Origin: Acinetobacter brisouioides
GTDB taxonomy: Bacteria > Pseudomonadota > Gammaproteobacteria > Pseudomonadales > Moraxellaceae
Direction: 5' to 3'
DNA: 64,000 bases
Assembly (NCBI RefSeq): GCF_004331075.1
Contig: NZ_SJNX01000003.1
Location: 186,001 to 250,000 of the forward strand
The notes under the pieces were generated by a model. It did no database searches. It worked only from the letters and a program-made list of their open reading frames with translations, and was not told the DNA's origin. Positions 36,424-46,888 of the stretch are shown piece after piece. Positions within the stretch are counted from its first letter, which is position 1; each line of letters starts with the position of its first letter. The translations under genes and the position numbers were made by a program.

Positions 36424-36741
36424 TTATTGTTCTTCTTCATAAACGGGGGTGTGCTCAATCAACTGGCGATTGGCTAGGGCTTTTTGCGCGACATGATCTG
36501 CTCTTAATAGCAGCACGGTAATTCCCATCATGACAAGGCTAAGTGCTGTTAAATAACTATAAGTCATTGGCAAATGAAAGGCAGATTGCACACCTAAGCG
36601 GATCGCCTCAACAACGCCCCAAAACGCCATACCTGCAAACATAAACCCGAGCCAATGCCGAAAAGGTGAAAAGAAAACAGCGATAAGCGCAATGGCAATT
36701 AAGCCGATCCCCACCATAGTGGCAACATTTGCTGTTAACAT
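36424..36741 (-). CDS. Small hypothetical membrane protein
   Basis: About 105 residues from the ATG at 36741, which has a perfect GGAGG ribosome binding site. A longer frame starting at 36777 lacks such a site. Three hydrophobic segments (residues about 5-25, 33-45 and 60-82) make it an inner-membrane protein with an acidic C-terminus (PVYEEEQ). I do not recognise the family. No linked gene suggests a role. Confidence 0.7.
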   Translation of the reverse strand: MLTANVATMVGIGLIAIALIAVFFSPFRHWLGFMFAGMAFWGVVEAIRLGVQSAFHLPMTYSYLTALSLVMMGITVLLLRADHVAQKALANRQLIEHTPVYEEEQ

Positions 36742-37145
36742 AAAACCTCCGTCTATCACATTTTGTGACTGCAACACTGATCAATTTAAGCATGTTCTGG
36801 TTAAGCGCTTACGTATTCTTCAGACTACTGTGCACATGCTCATAATGGCATTATGCAAAGTTTTTTCAGAAAAAAAAGGGAGTTTTTTCAGCAAAGCGAC
36901 ACACTTTGTCGCCAAATACCAATGTCATTACAAAACGAGTTTTTATGAAAATTCGGTGAGTAGAGGAAATATATAGGATTGCGTGTCATTACAATGCACG
37001 TCAGACCTTTTTATGGCAAAAATAATTTTTTTTATAAAAATTTTTAATCTCTCAAAAAACGTAAATTCATTGAAATAAATATTTAATTCATATGAAAAAA
37101 GCACAATTTATAAATTGTGCTTTTTTATTTAAAAACAAAAACTTA
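36742..37145. other. Intergenic region before serB end
   Basis: About 400 bases with no coding signal, very AT-rich near 37020-37090. It ends with a perfect 32-bp palindrome that serves as the serB terminator. Confidence 0.5.
37095..37126 (-). terminator. Terminator after serB (perfect palindrome)
   Basis: AAAAAAGCACAATTTA is followed directly by its reverse complement with no separate loop, ending in T6 on both strands. It closes the minus-strand serB transcript. Confidence 0.8.
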
Positions 37146-38366
37146 CTAAGCAGGATGCATGTCTTTATCATGTACACCCAGCAAGTACAAAACACCATCT
37201 AAACCAATGCTTGAAATTGCGTGATTAGCATTTTGGCGTACCAGTGGCTTCGCTCTAAATGCAACACCTAAACCTGCGATTGAAAGCATTGGCAAGTCAT
37301 TGGCACCATCGCCCACTGCAATCGCTTGTTCAAGTGAAATGCCCATTTCATCGGCTAAGCGGCGAAGCAGTTCAGCTTTACGCGCACCATCGACAATCGT
37401 ACCTTTGACTTCACCTGTCACAAAGCCATCTTGCACATCTAAAATATTGGCATGGACTTCATCAATCCCCAGCTTTTTCTGTAAATATTCAGCAAAATAC
37501 TGGAAACCGCCCGATAAGATGGCTGTTCTATATCCCAAAAGCTTAAGCGTTGAGATCAGGCGTTCTGCACCTTCGGTAATGGTCAAACGCTCTGCAATTT
37601 TTGGCAACACTGAAGCATCTAAACCTTTGAGCAAGGCAACGCGGGCACGGAAACTTTGTTGAAAATCCAGTTCGCCCTGCATAGCACGTTCTGTAATTTC
37701 TGCCACTTGTGCCCCAATCCCAGCTTCACGCGCCAACTCATCAATCACTTCTTGCTCAATGAGGGTTGAGTCCATATCGAAACAGACCAAACGGCGATTT
37801 CGACGGTAAACATTATCTTCTTGTACCGCAATATCAATATTCAGTTCAGTTGATAGGTGTAGGCATGCTGCACGCATCCCTTGCGCATCGAACATTTTGC
37901 CTTTTAAACCGAACTGTACGCAGGCGCGACGATGCTCTGTATTTGGAGTATCGAGTACCAAACGCTCGGATAAACGGGTCACTGTTTCAATATTAAATCC
38001 CTGACCCGATACAATTTGCGTGACCGCTTGCAAATCTGCCGCAGTCAGTTCAGGTGCGAATGCCGTCACAATATAACGGGTTGCTCCACCTTCACTGACC
38101 CATTGATTATATTCTGCGTTAGAGATTGGTTTAAATCGCACAGTTAAGCCAATATCATGTGCTAAAATTAGAATCTCTTTCATTGCCAAAGCTGTTGCGG
38201 TCTGATCTTCAGATGCAATCACGATGCCGAGGGTCAGCTGATTATGAATCACGGCCTGACCCACATCTAAAATTTGCAATGAATGAGAGGACAAAACTTG
38301 CATCAATCGAGTGAACTGATTGGGTTGGTCGGGTCCTAAAAATGAAATAAGAATGATTTCTTGCAT
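37146..38366 (-). CDS. serB: Phosphoserine phosphatase
   Basis: A 406-residue enzyme that performs the last step of serine synthesis. The N-terminal ~180 residues hold ACT-like domains (ILISFLGPDQPNQFTRLMQVLSSH). The HAD phosphatase domain follows, with the nucleophile Asp in VCFDMDSTLIEQE, the Thr/Ser motif in ILSGGF and the Mg-binding GDGANDLPML. The long ACT-containing form is typical of gamma-proteobacteria such as Pseudomonas. The gene is divergent from a membrane protein gene, an arrangement also known next to serB in other bacteria. Confidence 0.94.
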   Translation of the reverse strand: MQEIILISFLGPDQPNQFTRLMQVLSSHSLQILDVGQAVIHNQLTLGIVIASEDQTATALAMKEILILAHDIGLTVRFKPISNAEYNQWVSEGGATRYIVTAFAPELTAADLQAVTQIVSGQGFNIETVTRLSERLVLDTPNTEHRRACVQFGLKGKMFDAQGMRAACLHLSTELNIDIAVQEDNVYRRNRRLVCFDMDSTLIEQEVIDELAREAGIGAQVAEITERAMQGELDFQQSFRARVALLKGLDASVLPKIAERLTITEGAERLISTLKLLGYRTAILSGGFQYFAEYLQKKLGIDEVHANILDVQDGFVTGEVKGTIVDGARKAELLRRLADEMGISLEQAIAVGDGANDLPMLSIAGLGVAFRAKPLVRQNANHAISSIGLDGVLYLLGVHDKDMHPA

Positions 38367-38424
38367 GGATTGACTCAGTTTGAGCTACAACTATGGTTAG
38401 AATCATAATCGAAAATGAATCGAA

Positions 38425-39717
38425 TTGCCTTGGAAGTTTACCTTGAATGCACCTAGACAAGGGCTATTTGCTAGCCTACTGATTGTAAGTTTTGCATTGC
38501 AGACCTTTTTACTGGTCATTGCAACCACGCATCAACTCAAAGAAAATCGTGCTAGCCAAGGTCAATTGCTGACCACACAACTGGTTACGGACAGCTTGCA
38601 TGAATTAGATCCAGCAAATCGCGTATCTTTAGCACTTCTAGTCGATCGCTATAAAACCAATCCAAGTATTGCCTCTATTCGCATTCTCGATGCCTCTAAT
38701 CAGGTTCTGGCAACCAACGGTTTATACAAAACCCGAGAAGGTGAAGTCTTTAGCCGTGATGCGCTGCAAAATGAAAAGAAAGTCGGCAGTGTCGAAGTCA
38801 CCCTCATCAAACCAAGCATTGGCGAAATTCTGCGTAGTGAATGGCTGGCTATTTTGGCCTCTTTATTACTGCATTTTGTGTTATGGATTGCTTATCGTGC
38901 CATTGCCCGCCCAAGCCGTAGTGAGTATCTGGCGCGCATTAACAAGGAAATGCACCTCAAGCATGAAATTCAGGCGCTCACTCAAGCACTTGAACAGGAA
39001 AAGCACAATAGTGCCGTGGTGATTGCACAGGCACAGCAGCAACCTAAAAAACAGGCGATTCCGAACCGACTGCTCAATACTGATAAAAATGATGTGAATC
39101 CAAACCCACATGCTTTGGCACTGAATATTCAGTTCTATGACCCAAAACAACTCTTAATTACTGTCAGTCAGTCGGTTTCTGTGCCTTACTTTAATTTGTG
39201 TCAGTTGTTTTTGAAGAAAAGTATTGATTTATGTGTCCAGCATTATCATCTTTCTCAAGCAGACATTAATGTACAACAAAGCTTCCAAGCTGATGGTGCG
39301 ACCATTACCATTGATGCCGAACGTCCAAAGGCTGTCGAATGTCTGCTCATGGTTGGCATGGTCTTTCAGTTACTCTCGGACGTACTGTATAAACGCTACC
39401 GTGAAGAAAAACGCTTTGTACTGCAAACTCGCTGCGCGATTGCCAACGCAGTTGAAGACATGCAACTCAATGCAGCACAAGCAGCAGCTCGCCTGACACA
39501 CAACTTAACAGCCAAAGAAAGCGCGCTGTATTTGCAAGAACAATATCTGAAACTGATCAGTGAACATTTTCAGCTCGTGGCTTTACCTAACCCAAGTAAT
39601 GTACTGACTCGTCATGCTTTTATGATCAACGGCATGAACAGTGAATGTGCTGAACTGGCGCAAACATTACGTACCGAGATCTTAAAAAGTAAAAAATCAC
39701 GTTCTGAAACTACTTAA
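38425..39717 (+). CDS. Membrane protein divergent from serB, possibly YtjB/AhpA-like
   Basis: 430 residues. Two membrane segments (about 15-35 and 135-155) flank a periplasmic loop of about 100 residues, and the C-terminal part is cytoplasmic with helix and beta features. This layout and the position next to serB resemble the YtjB (Smp)/AhpA proteins, but the long C-terminal part is not something I recognise. The start could be TTG at 38425 or TTG at 38443; the second has GGAAG at a better distance. Function not assigned. A terminator follows. Confidence 0.65.
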   Translation: MPWKFTLNAPRQGLFASLLIVSFALQTFLLVIATTHQLKENRASQGQLLTTQLVTDSLHELDPANRVSLALLVDRYKTNPSIASIRILDASNQVLATNGLYKTREGEVFSRDALQNEKKVGSVEVTLIKPSIGEILRSEWLAILASLLLHFVLWIAYRAIARPSRSEYLARINKEMHLKHEIQALTQALEQEKHNSAVVIAQAQQQPKKQAIPNRLLNTDKNDVNPNPHALALNIQFYDPKQLLITVSQSVSVPYFNLCQLFLKKSIDLCVQHYHLSQADINVQQSFQADGATITIDAERPKAVECLLMVGMVFQLLSDVLYKRYREEKRFVLQTRCAIANAVEDMQLNAAQAAARLTHNLTAKESALYLQEQYLKLISEHFQLVALPNPSNVLTRHAFMINGMNSECAELAQTLRTEILKSKKSRSETT

Positions 39718-39734
39718 ATCACTGTCTAATTTTC

Positions 39735-39763
39735 AACCTCGCCTGAATGGCGAGGTTTTTTTA
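39735..39763 (+). terminator. Rho-independent terminator before ribB
   Basis: AACCTCGCC (39735-39743) pairs with GGCGAGGTT (39749-39757), loop TGAAT, then a T-run. Confidence 0.88.
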
Positions 39764-39931
39764 TCATGATTTTGCCTTGACATCATCAGCTTTAGCAGCA
39801 TTATAGAAATACACATCAGAAAAGCTGCTGTGGATCTTGAGGGAAACATAGGCAATACTGCCTAAAAATTGCTAATATAAACAATTGCGATAATCTATTG
39901 CATTGTAAATTCAGGGTTAAGGTAGGACAGG

Positions 39932-41053
39932 ATGGCACTCAATACTGTTGAAGAGCTTGTCGAAGATATTCGTGCTGGCAAAATGGTCATCCTTATGGAT
40001 GATGAAGATCGTGAAAATGAAGGCGACCTCATCATGGCAGCAACCCATGTGCGTGCCGAAGACATCAATTTCATGATTACCCATGCCCGTGGTCTCGTTT
40101 GTCTGACCTTGAGCAAAGATCGCTGTCAACAACTGAATCTACCTCTCATGGTCGATCACAATGGCGCACAGCATGGCACCAACTTTACCTTATCTATAGA
40201 AGCGGCTGATGGGATTACCACAGGCATTTCTGCGGCAGAGCGTGCGCATACCATTCGTACTGCGGTAGCGGCAGCAGCCAAACCAGCAGATATTGTACAA
40301 CCTGGGCACATTTTCCCGCTCATGGCACAACCTGGTGGTGTTCTACACCGAGCAGGACATACCGAAGCAGGCTCGGATCTCTCACGTTTGGCAGGTTTAG
40401 AACCTGCATCTGTGATCTGTGAGATCATTAAAGAAGACGGCACTATGGCACGTCGTCCAGATTTAGAAATATTTGCTGAAAAACATGGCTTAAAAATTGG
40501 TACAATTGCCGACTTAATTCATTACCGTATGACCAATGAACAAACGGTCGAGCGTTTAAGCCAACAAAGCATTGAAACTGAATATGGCACATTGCAACTG
40601 TATCGTTATCAGGAGCAAGGTAGTCCAGACATTCATTTGGCTTTGGTGAAAGGTGAACCGAAACAAGGGGTCACCACCGTTCGTGTTCATGGTTTCAACC
40701 CAACGCGTGATTTATTAAAATTGAAAAAACAATCGGGCGAATCTGCATGGACAATTGACCATGCACTACAAGCGATTGCCAACAGTGAACGTGGCGTTTT
40801 GGTTTGGATTGGTCAAAAAAGCTTGCCTGACTTAGGCTCAGCTTTAGATGCATTAACTGCACCAACACCAGTCAAGTCCAACTCGGCATTGTCACATCAA
40901 TATCAGACTATTGGGGTCGGTGCGCAAATTTTACGCGACCTAGGAGTAGAAAAAATGAAGCTCCTCAGTTCGCCATTACGCTTCAATGCCCTTTCTGGTT
41001 TTAACTTAGAAGTGGTGGAATATATTTCTGCCAATCAATCTTTTGGAAAATAA
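39932..41053 (+). CDS. ribB: 3,4-dihydroxy-2-butanone 4-phosphate synthase with a degenerate GTP cyclohydrolase II-like domain
   Basis: A 373-residue protein. Residues 1-205 form a complete RibB domain with [16 protein letters not shown] (the metal/acidic loop), THARGLVC and [14 protein letters not shown]. It converts ribulose 5-phosphate to the four-carbon riboflavin precursor. The C-terminal domain has the size of GTP cyclohydrolase II but lacks the zinc cysteines (no C-x2-D-x8-C-x-C pattern), so that activity is probably lost and RibA must be encoded elsewhere. Such RibBX-type hybrids are known in proteobacteria. It heads the ribH-nusB-thiL-pgpA run. No FMN riboswitch was seen. Confidence 0.9.
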   Translation: MALNTVEELVEDIRAGKMVILMDDEDRENEGDLIMAATHVRAEDINFMITHARGLVCLTLSKDRCQQLNLPLMVDHNGAQHGTNFTLSIEAADGITTGISAAERAHTIRTAVAAAAKPADIVQPGHIFPLMAQPGGVLHRAGHTEAGSDLSRLAGLEPASVICEIIKEDGTMARRPDLEIFAEKHGLKIGTIADLIHYRMTNEQTVERLSQQSIETEYGTLQLYRYQEQGSPDIHLALVKGEPKQGVTTVRVHGFNPTRDLLKLKKQSGESAWTIDHALQAIANSERGVLVWIGQKSLPDLGSALDALTAPTPVKSNSALSHQYQTIGVGAQILRDLGVEKMKLLSSPLRFNALSGFNLEVVEYISANQSFGK

Positions 41054-41064
41054 TCGAGGTTGCT

Positions 41065-41535
41065 ATGGCGATTCGCCGTATAGAAGGTTTATTACATCTC
41101 GCGAGCGAAGGCCGTTACGCGATTTTGGTTGCTCGTTTCAATAGCTTTGTGGTTGAACATCTGCTTGAAGGCGCGATCGACACATTAAAACGTCATGGCG
41201 TTGCAGAAGAAAATATCACCGTTATTCATGCACCAGGTGCATGGGAACTGCCTGTTGTTGCGAAAAAGCTGGCGAATTCTGCACAGTTTGATGCGATTAT
41301 TGCATTAGGTGCAGTCATTCGTGGTAGCACGCCACACTTTGACTTTGTTGCGGGTGAATGTGCCAAAGGTCTAGGTGTTGTTGGTTTAGAATCAAGTTTG
41401 CCTGTCATTAATGGCGTTTTAACGACCGACAGCATTGAACAAGCCATTGAACGCTCAGGCACCAAAGCGGGCAACAAAGGCAGTGAAGCTGCTTTGACGG
41501 CTATTGAAATGGTGAATTTGTTAAAGGCAATTTAA
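41065..41535 (+). CDS. ribH: 6,7-dimethyl-8-ribityllumazine synthase
   Basis: A 156-residue lumazine synthase that condenses the RibB product with the pyrimidine intermediate. The [35 protein letters not shown] and [16 protein letters not shown] blocks are typical, with the phosphate-binding GxKxGNKG at the end. Twelve bases separate it from ribB. Confidence 0.96.
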   Translation: MAIRRIEGLLHLASEGRYAILVARFNSFVVEHLLEGAIDTLKRHGVAEENITVIHAPGAWELPVVAKKLANSAQFDAIIALGAVIRGSTPHFDFVAGECAKGLGVVGLESSLPVINGVLTTDSIEQAIERSGTKAGNKGSEAALTAIEMVNLLKAI

Positions 41536-41538
41536 TTC

Positions 41539-41985
41539 ATGTCACAAACTTTACAAGCAATTTATGCAGCAAAACGCAAAGCACGTCGTTTTGCTGTACA
41601 AGGCGTCTATGAATGGCAAATGAGCCATAACCCTGTTCATGAAATTGAAGCGCGTACCCGTGCTGAAAATGCCATGCACAAGGTTGACTTAAACTACTAC
41701 CACGAATTATTAACCCAAATCGTGGCAGAGCATGAAACTCTGGATGAATTGCTCATTCCTGTACTTGACCGTGAAATTGATGCGCTTGACGGTGTCGAGC
41801 TCGCGACTTTACGTCTTGGTGCATACGAGTTACGCCATCATGCTGAAATTCCTTATCGTGTGGTACTTGATGAAGCTATTGAACTGGCTAAACACTTCGG
41901 TGGGGCAGACAGCCACAAATACATCAACGGTGTATTAGATCGTTTAGCACATGTGCTACGCGAAGCTGAAAAACAACAAGGTTAA
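41539..41985 (+). CDS. nusB: Transcription antitermination protein NusB
   Basis: A 148-residue all-helical RNA-binding protein, needed for rRNA antitermination. [17 protein letters not shown] at the N-terminus and the [36 protein letters not shown] core with [10 protein letters not shown] are typical. It lies between ribH and thiL in the conserved gene order. Confidence 0.95.
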   Translation: MSQTLQAIYAAKRKARRFAVQGVYEWQMSHNPVHEIEARTRAENAMHKVDLNYYHELLTQIVAEHETLDELLIPVLDREIDALDGVELATLRLGAYELRHHAEIPYRVVLDEAIELAKHFGGADSHKYINGVLDRLAHVLREAEKQQG

Positions 41986-42000
41986 TTGTTGTCAAACGCT

Positions 42001-42918
42001 ATGGCCGAATTCTCGATTATTGATCGCTATTTCAAAACTGCTGCATCTGCACAGGTCGACTTAGGTATTGGAGATGATTCGGCTATCGTTTCCCCACCCG
42101 TGGGGCAACAACTGGTCATCTGTACCGATACCCTCATCGCAGGGCGGCATTTCCCTCTTTCTACATCTGCACATGCCATCGGCTGGAAAAGCGTTGCAGT
42201 TAACCTTTCCGATCTGGCAGCCATGGGTGCAACTCCTCACAGTATCTTACTGGCGCTGAGCCTGTCTCAGGTCGACGACACTTGGTTACAGGATTTTAGC
42301 CAAGGCTTATTTGACTGCTGTGCCCCTTACCATGTCCACCTGATTGGTGGCGATACCACTCAAAGCCCGCATCTGACCATCAGTGTCACGGCTCTCGGCT
42401 GGATTCCAACCGCTCAGGGGATTACGCGTTCTGGTGCACAAGTGGGTGACTATGTGGTGGTCAGTGGACAAGTGGGCGATGCGGCATTTGCCCTACAGCA
42501 TCTTGGGCATCCATTGCAACAACGCTTGGACTACCCTTCCCCACGCTGTGAACTTGGACAAAGTTTACGTGGTCTCGCATCGAGTATGATTGATGTTTCA
42601 GATGGTCTGGCTCAGGATTTAGGGCATATTCTTAAAGCCTCACATGTCGGCGCAACTTTATGGCTTGACCAACTGCCTATCGACCCTGCTTTACAAGTAT
42701 TACCTTTTGCCCAGCAATGGCAATATGCACTTGCAGGTGGCGATGACTATGAGCTCTGCTTTACCATTTCTAAAGACAACTATAAGCGCCTGTGCCAACT
42801 TAACCCAGTAACGCCATTTACGATTATTGGCTGTATTCAGGCAGATTTAAGTTTAAAATTTGAATATCAGGGCGAGCCCCAATTCTTACAGCTAAGCGGA
42901 TATCAACACTTTGCATAA
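42001..42918 (+). CDS. thiL: Thiamine-monophosphate kinase
   Basis: About 305 residues. ThiL phosphorylates thiamine monophosphate to the active diphosphate. EFSIIDRYF, the metal-binding GIGDDSAI, TDTLIAGRHFP, NLSDLAAMGA, GGDTTQSPHLTI, and the SMIDVSDGLAQDLGHI and GGDDYELCF blocks identify it. Starts are uncertain: TTG at 41986 or 41989 (AAGG before them) and ATG at 42001, which gives the usual MAEF N-terminus and is chosen here. Its 3' end overlaps pgpA by eight bases. Confidence 0.93.
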   Translation: MAEFSIIDRYFKTAASAQVDLGIGDDSAIVSPPVGQQLVICTDTLIAGRHFPLSTSAHAIGWKSVAVNLSDLAAMGATPHSILLALSLSQVDDTWLQDFSQGLFDCCAPYHVHLIGGDTTQSPHLTISVTALGWIPTAQGITRSGAQVGDYVVVSGQVGDAAFALQHLGHPLQQRLDYPSPRCELGQSLRGLASSMIDVSDGLAQDLGHILKASHVGATLWLDQLPIDPALQVLPFAQQWQYALAGGDDYELCFTISKDNYKRLCQLNPVTPFTIIGCIQADLSLKFEYQGEPQFLQLSGYQHFA

Positions 42919-43417
42919 ACCACCTATTAAATTCCAAGAAATGTCTTGGTTTGATCGTTGCGTCGTGTTTTGTGGCGTAGGCTTGGGCTCAGGTCTTGCA
43001 CCCAAAGCGCCTGGCACATTCGGTTCAGCCTTTGCCTTATTATTTATTCCCATTTGGCTATTTCTGGGCTTTTATGCTTCAGTACTTGCCATTATTATTA
43101 TGTCCTTAGTCGGGATCTGGATTTGTGGGCATACCGCCAAAGTTATTGGCGTCCATGATGACGGGCGAATTGTTTGGGATGAATTTGCAGGGCAATCCAT
43201 TACTTTATTGCCTTTAATCTTTTTTAATGTAATGCATATACAATGGGCACTGATTGGCTTTGGGTTATTCCGTCTGTTTGATATCTGGAAACCTTGGCCG
43301 ATTCGTGTTGCTGACCAAAAGGTTGCAGGTGGCTTCGGTATCATGCTCGATGACATTATTGCAGGGCTTTGGGCTGCATTATGTATTACCATATATTTAT
43401 TACTTTCAGGTGCTTAA
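42911..43417 (+). CDS. pgpA: Phosphatidylglycerophosphatase A
   Basis: 168 residues from a TTG at 42911 that overlaps the end of thiL. PgpA dephosphorylates phosphatidylglycerol phosphate in the inner membrane. GSGLAPKAPGTFGSA at the N-terminus, HDDGRIVWDEFAGQSITLL, and FRLFDIWKPWPI with GGFGIMLDDIIAG are the family blocks, with about four hydrophobic segments. TTG use fits the overlap and the upstream AGCGGA. Confidence 0.93.
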   Translation: MHKPPIKFQEMSWFDRCVVFCGVGLGSGLAPKAPGTFGSAFALLFIPIWLFLGFYASVLAIIIMSLVGIWICGHTAKVIGVHDDGRIVWDEFAGQSITLLPLIFFNVMHIQWALIGFGLFRLFDIWKPWPIRVADQKVAGGFGIMLDDIIAGLWAALCITIYLLLSGA

Positions 43418-43437
43418 CGCCATTTAAGTAGGTTATT

Positions 43438-44802
43438 ATGTCAACTACCGTGATTATTCTTGCAGCAGGTAAAGGCACGCGCATGCGCTCCAAGTTGCCA
43501 AAAGTGCTTCAACCACTCGCAGGACAACCTTTACTCGGTCATGTGATTCACACTGCTAAACAACTCCATGCTCAAAATATTATTACGATTTATGGGCATG
43601 GCGGTGATTTAGTAAAAAATTCATTCCAGCATGAACATATTCAATGGGTTGAGCAAGCCGAGCAACTTGGTACAGGTCATGCTGTTCAAGTCACTTTACC
43701 TGTATTAGCACAAGACGGTATTTCCCTCATTTTATACGGCGATGTCCCTCTAGTGCGTCAGCAGACTCTTGAGCAACTGCTTGCGGCTTCTAGTGAAACA
43801 GGCATTGGCATGATTACCCTCACGGTAGACAATCCAACAGGTTACGGGCGGATTGTACGTGACAATGGTAAAATTCAAGCCATTGTTGAACATAAAGATG
43901 CCTCGGATGAGCAACGTCAGATTCAAGAAATTAACACCGGTATTTACTGTGTTAGCAATGCCAAACTGCATGAATGGCTGCCAAAACTTTCCAACAATAA
44001 CGCACAAGGCGAATATTACCTGACCGACATTGTGGCAATGGCAGTGGCTGAAGGTTTAGAAATTGCATCGATTCAGCCTGAACAAGCCTTTGAAGTTGAA
44101 GGGGTAAATGACCGTATTCAACTGGCTGCTTTAGAACGTGAATTTCAAGCACAGCAAGCTTTAGAACTGATGCGTCAGGGCGTAACGCTAACTGATCCGA
44201 AGCGTTTCGATTTGCGTGGCAGCCTAAAAGTTGGACACGATGTTCGTATCGACATTAATGTCATTATTGAAGGTGACTGTGAACTGGGCGATGGCGTTGA
44301 AATTGGTGCAGGCTGTGTGCTGAAAAATACCAAAATTGCTGCAGGGACTAAAGTTCAGCCTTACAGCATTTTCGATGGCGCAATTGTGGGCGAAGATACA
44401 CAAATTGGTCCATTTGCCCGTTTACGTCCAGGTGCAAAACTCGCCAATGAAGTCCACATCGGTAACTTTGTTGAAGTCAAAAATACAAGTATTGGTTTAG
44501 GCTCTAAAGCCAATCACTTTACCTATTTAGGCGATGCTGAAGTAGGTGCCGGTTCAAACATCGGCGCAGGTACAATTACCTGTAACTACGATGGCGCAAA
44601 CAAACACAAAACCATGATTGGCGATGCCGTATTTATTGGTTCAAACAGCTCACTGGTCGCTCCTGTCAAAGTCGGCAGTGGTGCAACCGTGGGTGCAGGT
44701 TCTGTAATTACTCGTGATGTTGCGGAAAATGCGCTGGCATTTGAACGCGCTCAGCAAGTCGAAAAAGCAAATTATCAACGTCCTCAAAAGACTAAGAAAT
44801 AA
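43438..44802 (+). CDS. glmU: Bifunctional UDP-GlcNAc pyrophosphorylase / glucosamine-1-phosphate acetyltransferase
   Basis: A 454-residue cytoplasmic enzyme making UDP-GlcNAc for peptidoglycan, lipopolysaccharide and capsule. The N-terminal uridyltransferase has [18 protein letters not shown], and the C-terminal left-handed beta helix carries many GxG-type hexapeptide repeats ([14 protein letters not shown], then [27 protein letters not shown]). Length matches E. coli (456). It lies 12 bases before glmS, so the two steps of amino-sugar synthesis are coupled. Confidence 0.96.
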   Translation: MSTTVIILAAGKGTRMRSKLPKVLQPLAGQPLLGHVIHTAKQLHAQNIITIYGHGGDLVKNSFQHEHIQWVEQAEQLGTGHAVQVTLPVLAQDGISLILYGDVPLVRQQTLEQLLAASSETGIGMITLTVDNPTGYGRIVRDNGKIQAIVEHKDASDEQRQIQEINTGIYCVSNAKLHEWLPKLSNNNAQGEYYLTDIVAMAVAEGLEIASIQPEQAFEVEGVNDRIQLAALEREFQAQQALELMRQGVTLTDPKRFDLRGSLKVGHDVRIDINVIIEGDCELGDGVEIGAGCVLKNTKIAAGTKVQPYSIFDGAIVGEDTQIGPFARLRPGAKLANEVHIGNFVEVKNTSIGLGSKANHFTYLGDAEVGAGSNIGAGTITCNYDGANKHKTMIGDAVFIGSNSSLVAPVKVGSGATVGAGSVITRDVAENALAFERAQQVEKANYQRPQKTKK

Positions 44803-44814
44803 AAGGTAAATTCT

Positions 44815-46656
44815 ATGTGTGGTATTGTTGGTGGCGTTGCAGAACGAAATATCAGCGAGATTTTAATCGAAGGTCTCAAGCGTCTTGAATACCGTGGTTA
44901 CGACTCGGCAGGACTGGCACTCATTAATCATGGACAAGTGCTTCGTGAGCGTCGTGTAGGTAAAGTGGTCAATCTTGAAGAAGCGGTTAAAACCCATCAA
45001 GTTGCAGGGACGTTGGGGATTGCGCATACGCGCTGGGCAACTCACGGTAAACCGACTGAAACCAATGCCCATCCGCATATTTCAGGCAAAGTGGCTGTAG
45101 TACATAACGGCATTATTGAAAACTATGCTGAACTGAAAGCCGATTTGCAGGCACAAGGTTATGTGTTTAGCTCTCAAACTGATACTGAAGTAGTCGCGCA
45201 CTTGGTGGCTGAAGCTCTAAAAACTGCCGATTCATTGTTAGTTGCGGTACAAAGCATTGTGTCAAAACTCAAAGGTGCCTATGCACTGGGGATTGTACAT
45301 GCAGACTACCCAGATGAACTGATTACCGTACGTGAAGGCTCTCCACTGGTGATTGGTGTCGGGATTGGGGAAAACTTTATTGGTTCAGACCAGTTGGCAT
45401 TGTTACCGATTACCAACCGCTTTATTTACCTTGAAGAAGGTGATATTGCCCGCCTAACACGCACCAGCATTGAAATTTATGCGCATGGTACTCAAGCCAT
45501 TCAACGTCCTGTGAAAGAGCTTGATGCAACGGTGAGTAATTCATCTAAAGGTGAATACAAGCACTACATGCTCAAAGAAATTTATGAGCAACCTGAAGCC
45601 CTACAGCAAACTATTTCTCAAGCGCTTAATGGCAATGCTTTACGTGAAGATTTCCTTGCTGATGCAGAAATCAACTTTAGTAATATTGAGCAAATTCAGA
45701 TTATTGCCTGTGGTACCAGTTACCACGCAGGGATGATTGCCAAATACTGGGCAGAACAACTGATTGATGTGCCTTGCCAAGTGGAAATTGCCAGTGAATT
45801 CCGCTATCGCTCGCCTGTGATTATTAACCGTACTTTGTACGTGTGTATTTCTCAGTCTGGTGAAACTGCCGATACGCTTGCTGCACTACGCGACACGCAA
45901 AAACGTGCTGCAGCTAAAGGCTTAAGTATTGCCACCATGACCATCTGTAACGTTGCTACTTCATCAATGGTACGTGAAACTGATCATCATTTATTGACGT
46001 TGGCAGGCCCTGAAATTGGTGTGGCTTCGACCAAGGCATTTACCACGCAGTTGGCAGCATTAATGCTGTTATTACTAAAAATTGGTCAGGTCAAACAGCG
46101 TATTTCTGCCGAGCAGATGACTGAAATTACACATGCGCTTTGGCATTGCCCGAAAGTTATCCTAGATACTTTACAGCACAATGCTGAAATTCTGCGCTTG
46201 TCTGAGTTATTTGTTGAAAAGCAGCACTGTCTGTTCTTGGGTCGCGGGACTCATTTCCCAATTGCCTTGGAAGGTGCTTTAAAACTTAAAGAGATTTCCT
46301 ATATTCATGCTGAAGGCTATGCAGCAGGCGAATTAAAACATGGTCCACTGGCACTGGTTGACAACGATATGCCTGTCGTCATTCTTGCACCAAAAGATGA
46401 TATGCTCGACAAACTCAAATCCAATATGGAAGAAGTTCAAGCACGTGGTGGTGAGCTGTTTATTTTTGCCGATGAACAAAGTGGCATTGCTGAAAAAGAC
46501 CGTCAACATGTGGTCAATATTCCAAGTGTCAGCACATGGCTAGCACCAATTGTTTACAGTGTACCTGTACAATTATTGTCTTACCATGTTGCAGTACTTC
46601 GTGGTACAGACGTAGACCAACCACGTAACTTAGCGAAGTCAGTGACTGTAGAATAA
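44815..46656 (+). CDS. glmS: Glutamine-fructose-6-phosphate aminotransferase
   Basis: A 613-residue enzyme converting fructose 6-phosphate and glutamine to glucosamine 6-phosphate. The catalytic Cys follows the initiator Met (MCGIVGG). Glutaminase blocks RLEYRGYDSAGLA, THGKPTETNAHPH and HNGIIENY are present. The isomerase half has two SIS domains with CGTSYHAG, SQSGETADTL, GRGTHFPIALEGALKLKEISYIHAE and the C-terminal PRNLAKSVTVE. No glmS ribozyme can fit in the 12-base gap after glmU. A strong terminator ends the operon. Confidence 0.97.
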   Translation: MCGIVGGVAERNISEILIEGLKRLEYRGYDSAGLALINHGQVLRERRVGKVVNLEEAVKTHQVAGTLGIAHTRWATHGKPTETNAHPHISGKVAVVHNGIIENYAELKADLQAQGYVFSSQTDTEVVAHLVAEALKTADSLLVAVQSIVSKLKGAYALGIVHADYPDELITVREGSPLVIGVGIGENFIGSDQLALLPITNRFIYLEEGDIARLTRTSIEIYAHGTQAIQRPVKELDATVSNSSKGEYKHYMLKEIYEQPEALQQTISQALNGNALREDFLADAEINFSNIEQIQIIACGTSYHAGMIAKYWAEQLIDVPCQVEIASEFRYRSPVIINRTLYVCISQSGETADTLAALRDTQKRAAAKGLSIATMTICNVATSSMVRETDHHLLTLAGPEIGVASTKAFTTQLAALMLLLLKIGQVKQRISAEQMTEITHALWHCPKVILDTLQHNAEILRLSELFVEKQHCLFLGRGTHFPIALEGALKLKEISYIHAEGYAAGELKHGPLALVDNDMPVVILAPKDDMLDKLKSNMEEVQARGGELFIFADEQSGIAEKDRQHVVNIPSVSTWLAPIVYSVPVQLLSYHVAVLRGTDVDQPRNLAKSVTVE

Positions 46657-46740
46657 GTTTTAAAAAAAAAAATCGAAAAATGTATGAGAGTAATAAAGTA
46701 CTTTCATACAAAAAATTCTCTCTAACAATACGTTGTGAGC

Positions 46741-46780
46741 AAACAGCCAGTGATTTTTAAATCACTGGCTGTTTTTGTTT
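46741..46780 (+). terminator. Rho-independent terminator after glmS
   Basis: AAACAGCCAGTGAT pairs perfectly with ATCACTGGCTGTTT (46741-46774) around TTTTAA, followed by T-rich sequence. Confidence 0.9.
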
Positions 46781-46888
46781 ATGTTCAAAATAAAATTTTT
46801 TTAGCCACCCTGATATTTTTTTAGTTTTACAGCTTTAAAAGCCTTTAAAAATCATAATGCTGATAATTTAATTTTCACTGAGTTGATC

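Noticed and set aside
39764..39931. FMN riboswitch before ribB
   Set aside because: None of the conserved FMN-aptamer segments is present; the leader is only about 170 bases and AT-rich.
44803..44814. glmS ribozyme
   Set aside because: The glmU-glmS gap is 12 bases, far too short, and glmS ribozymes belong to Gram-positive bacteria.
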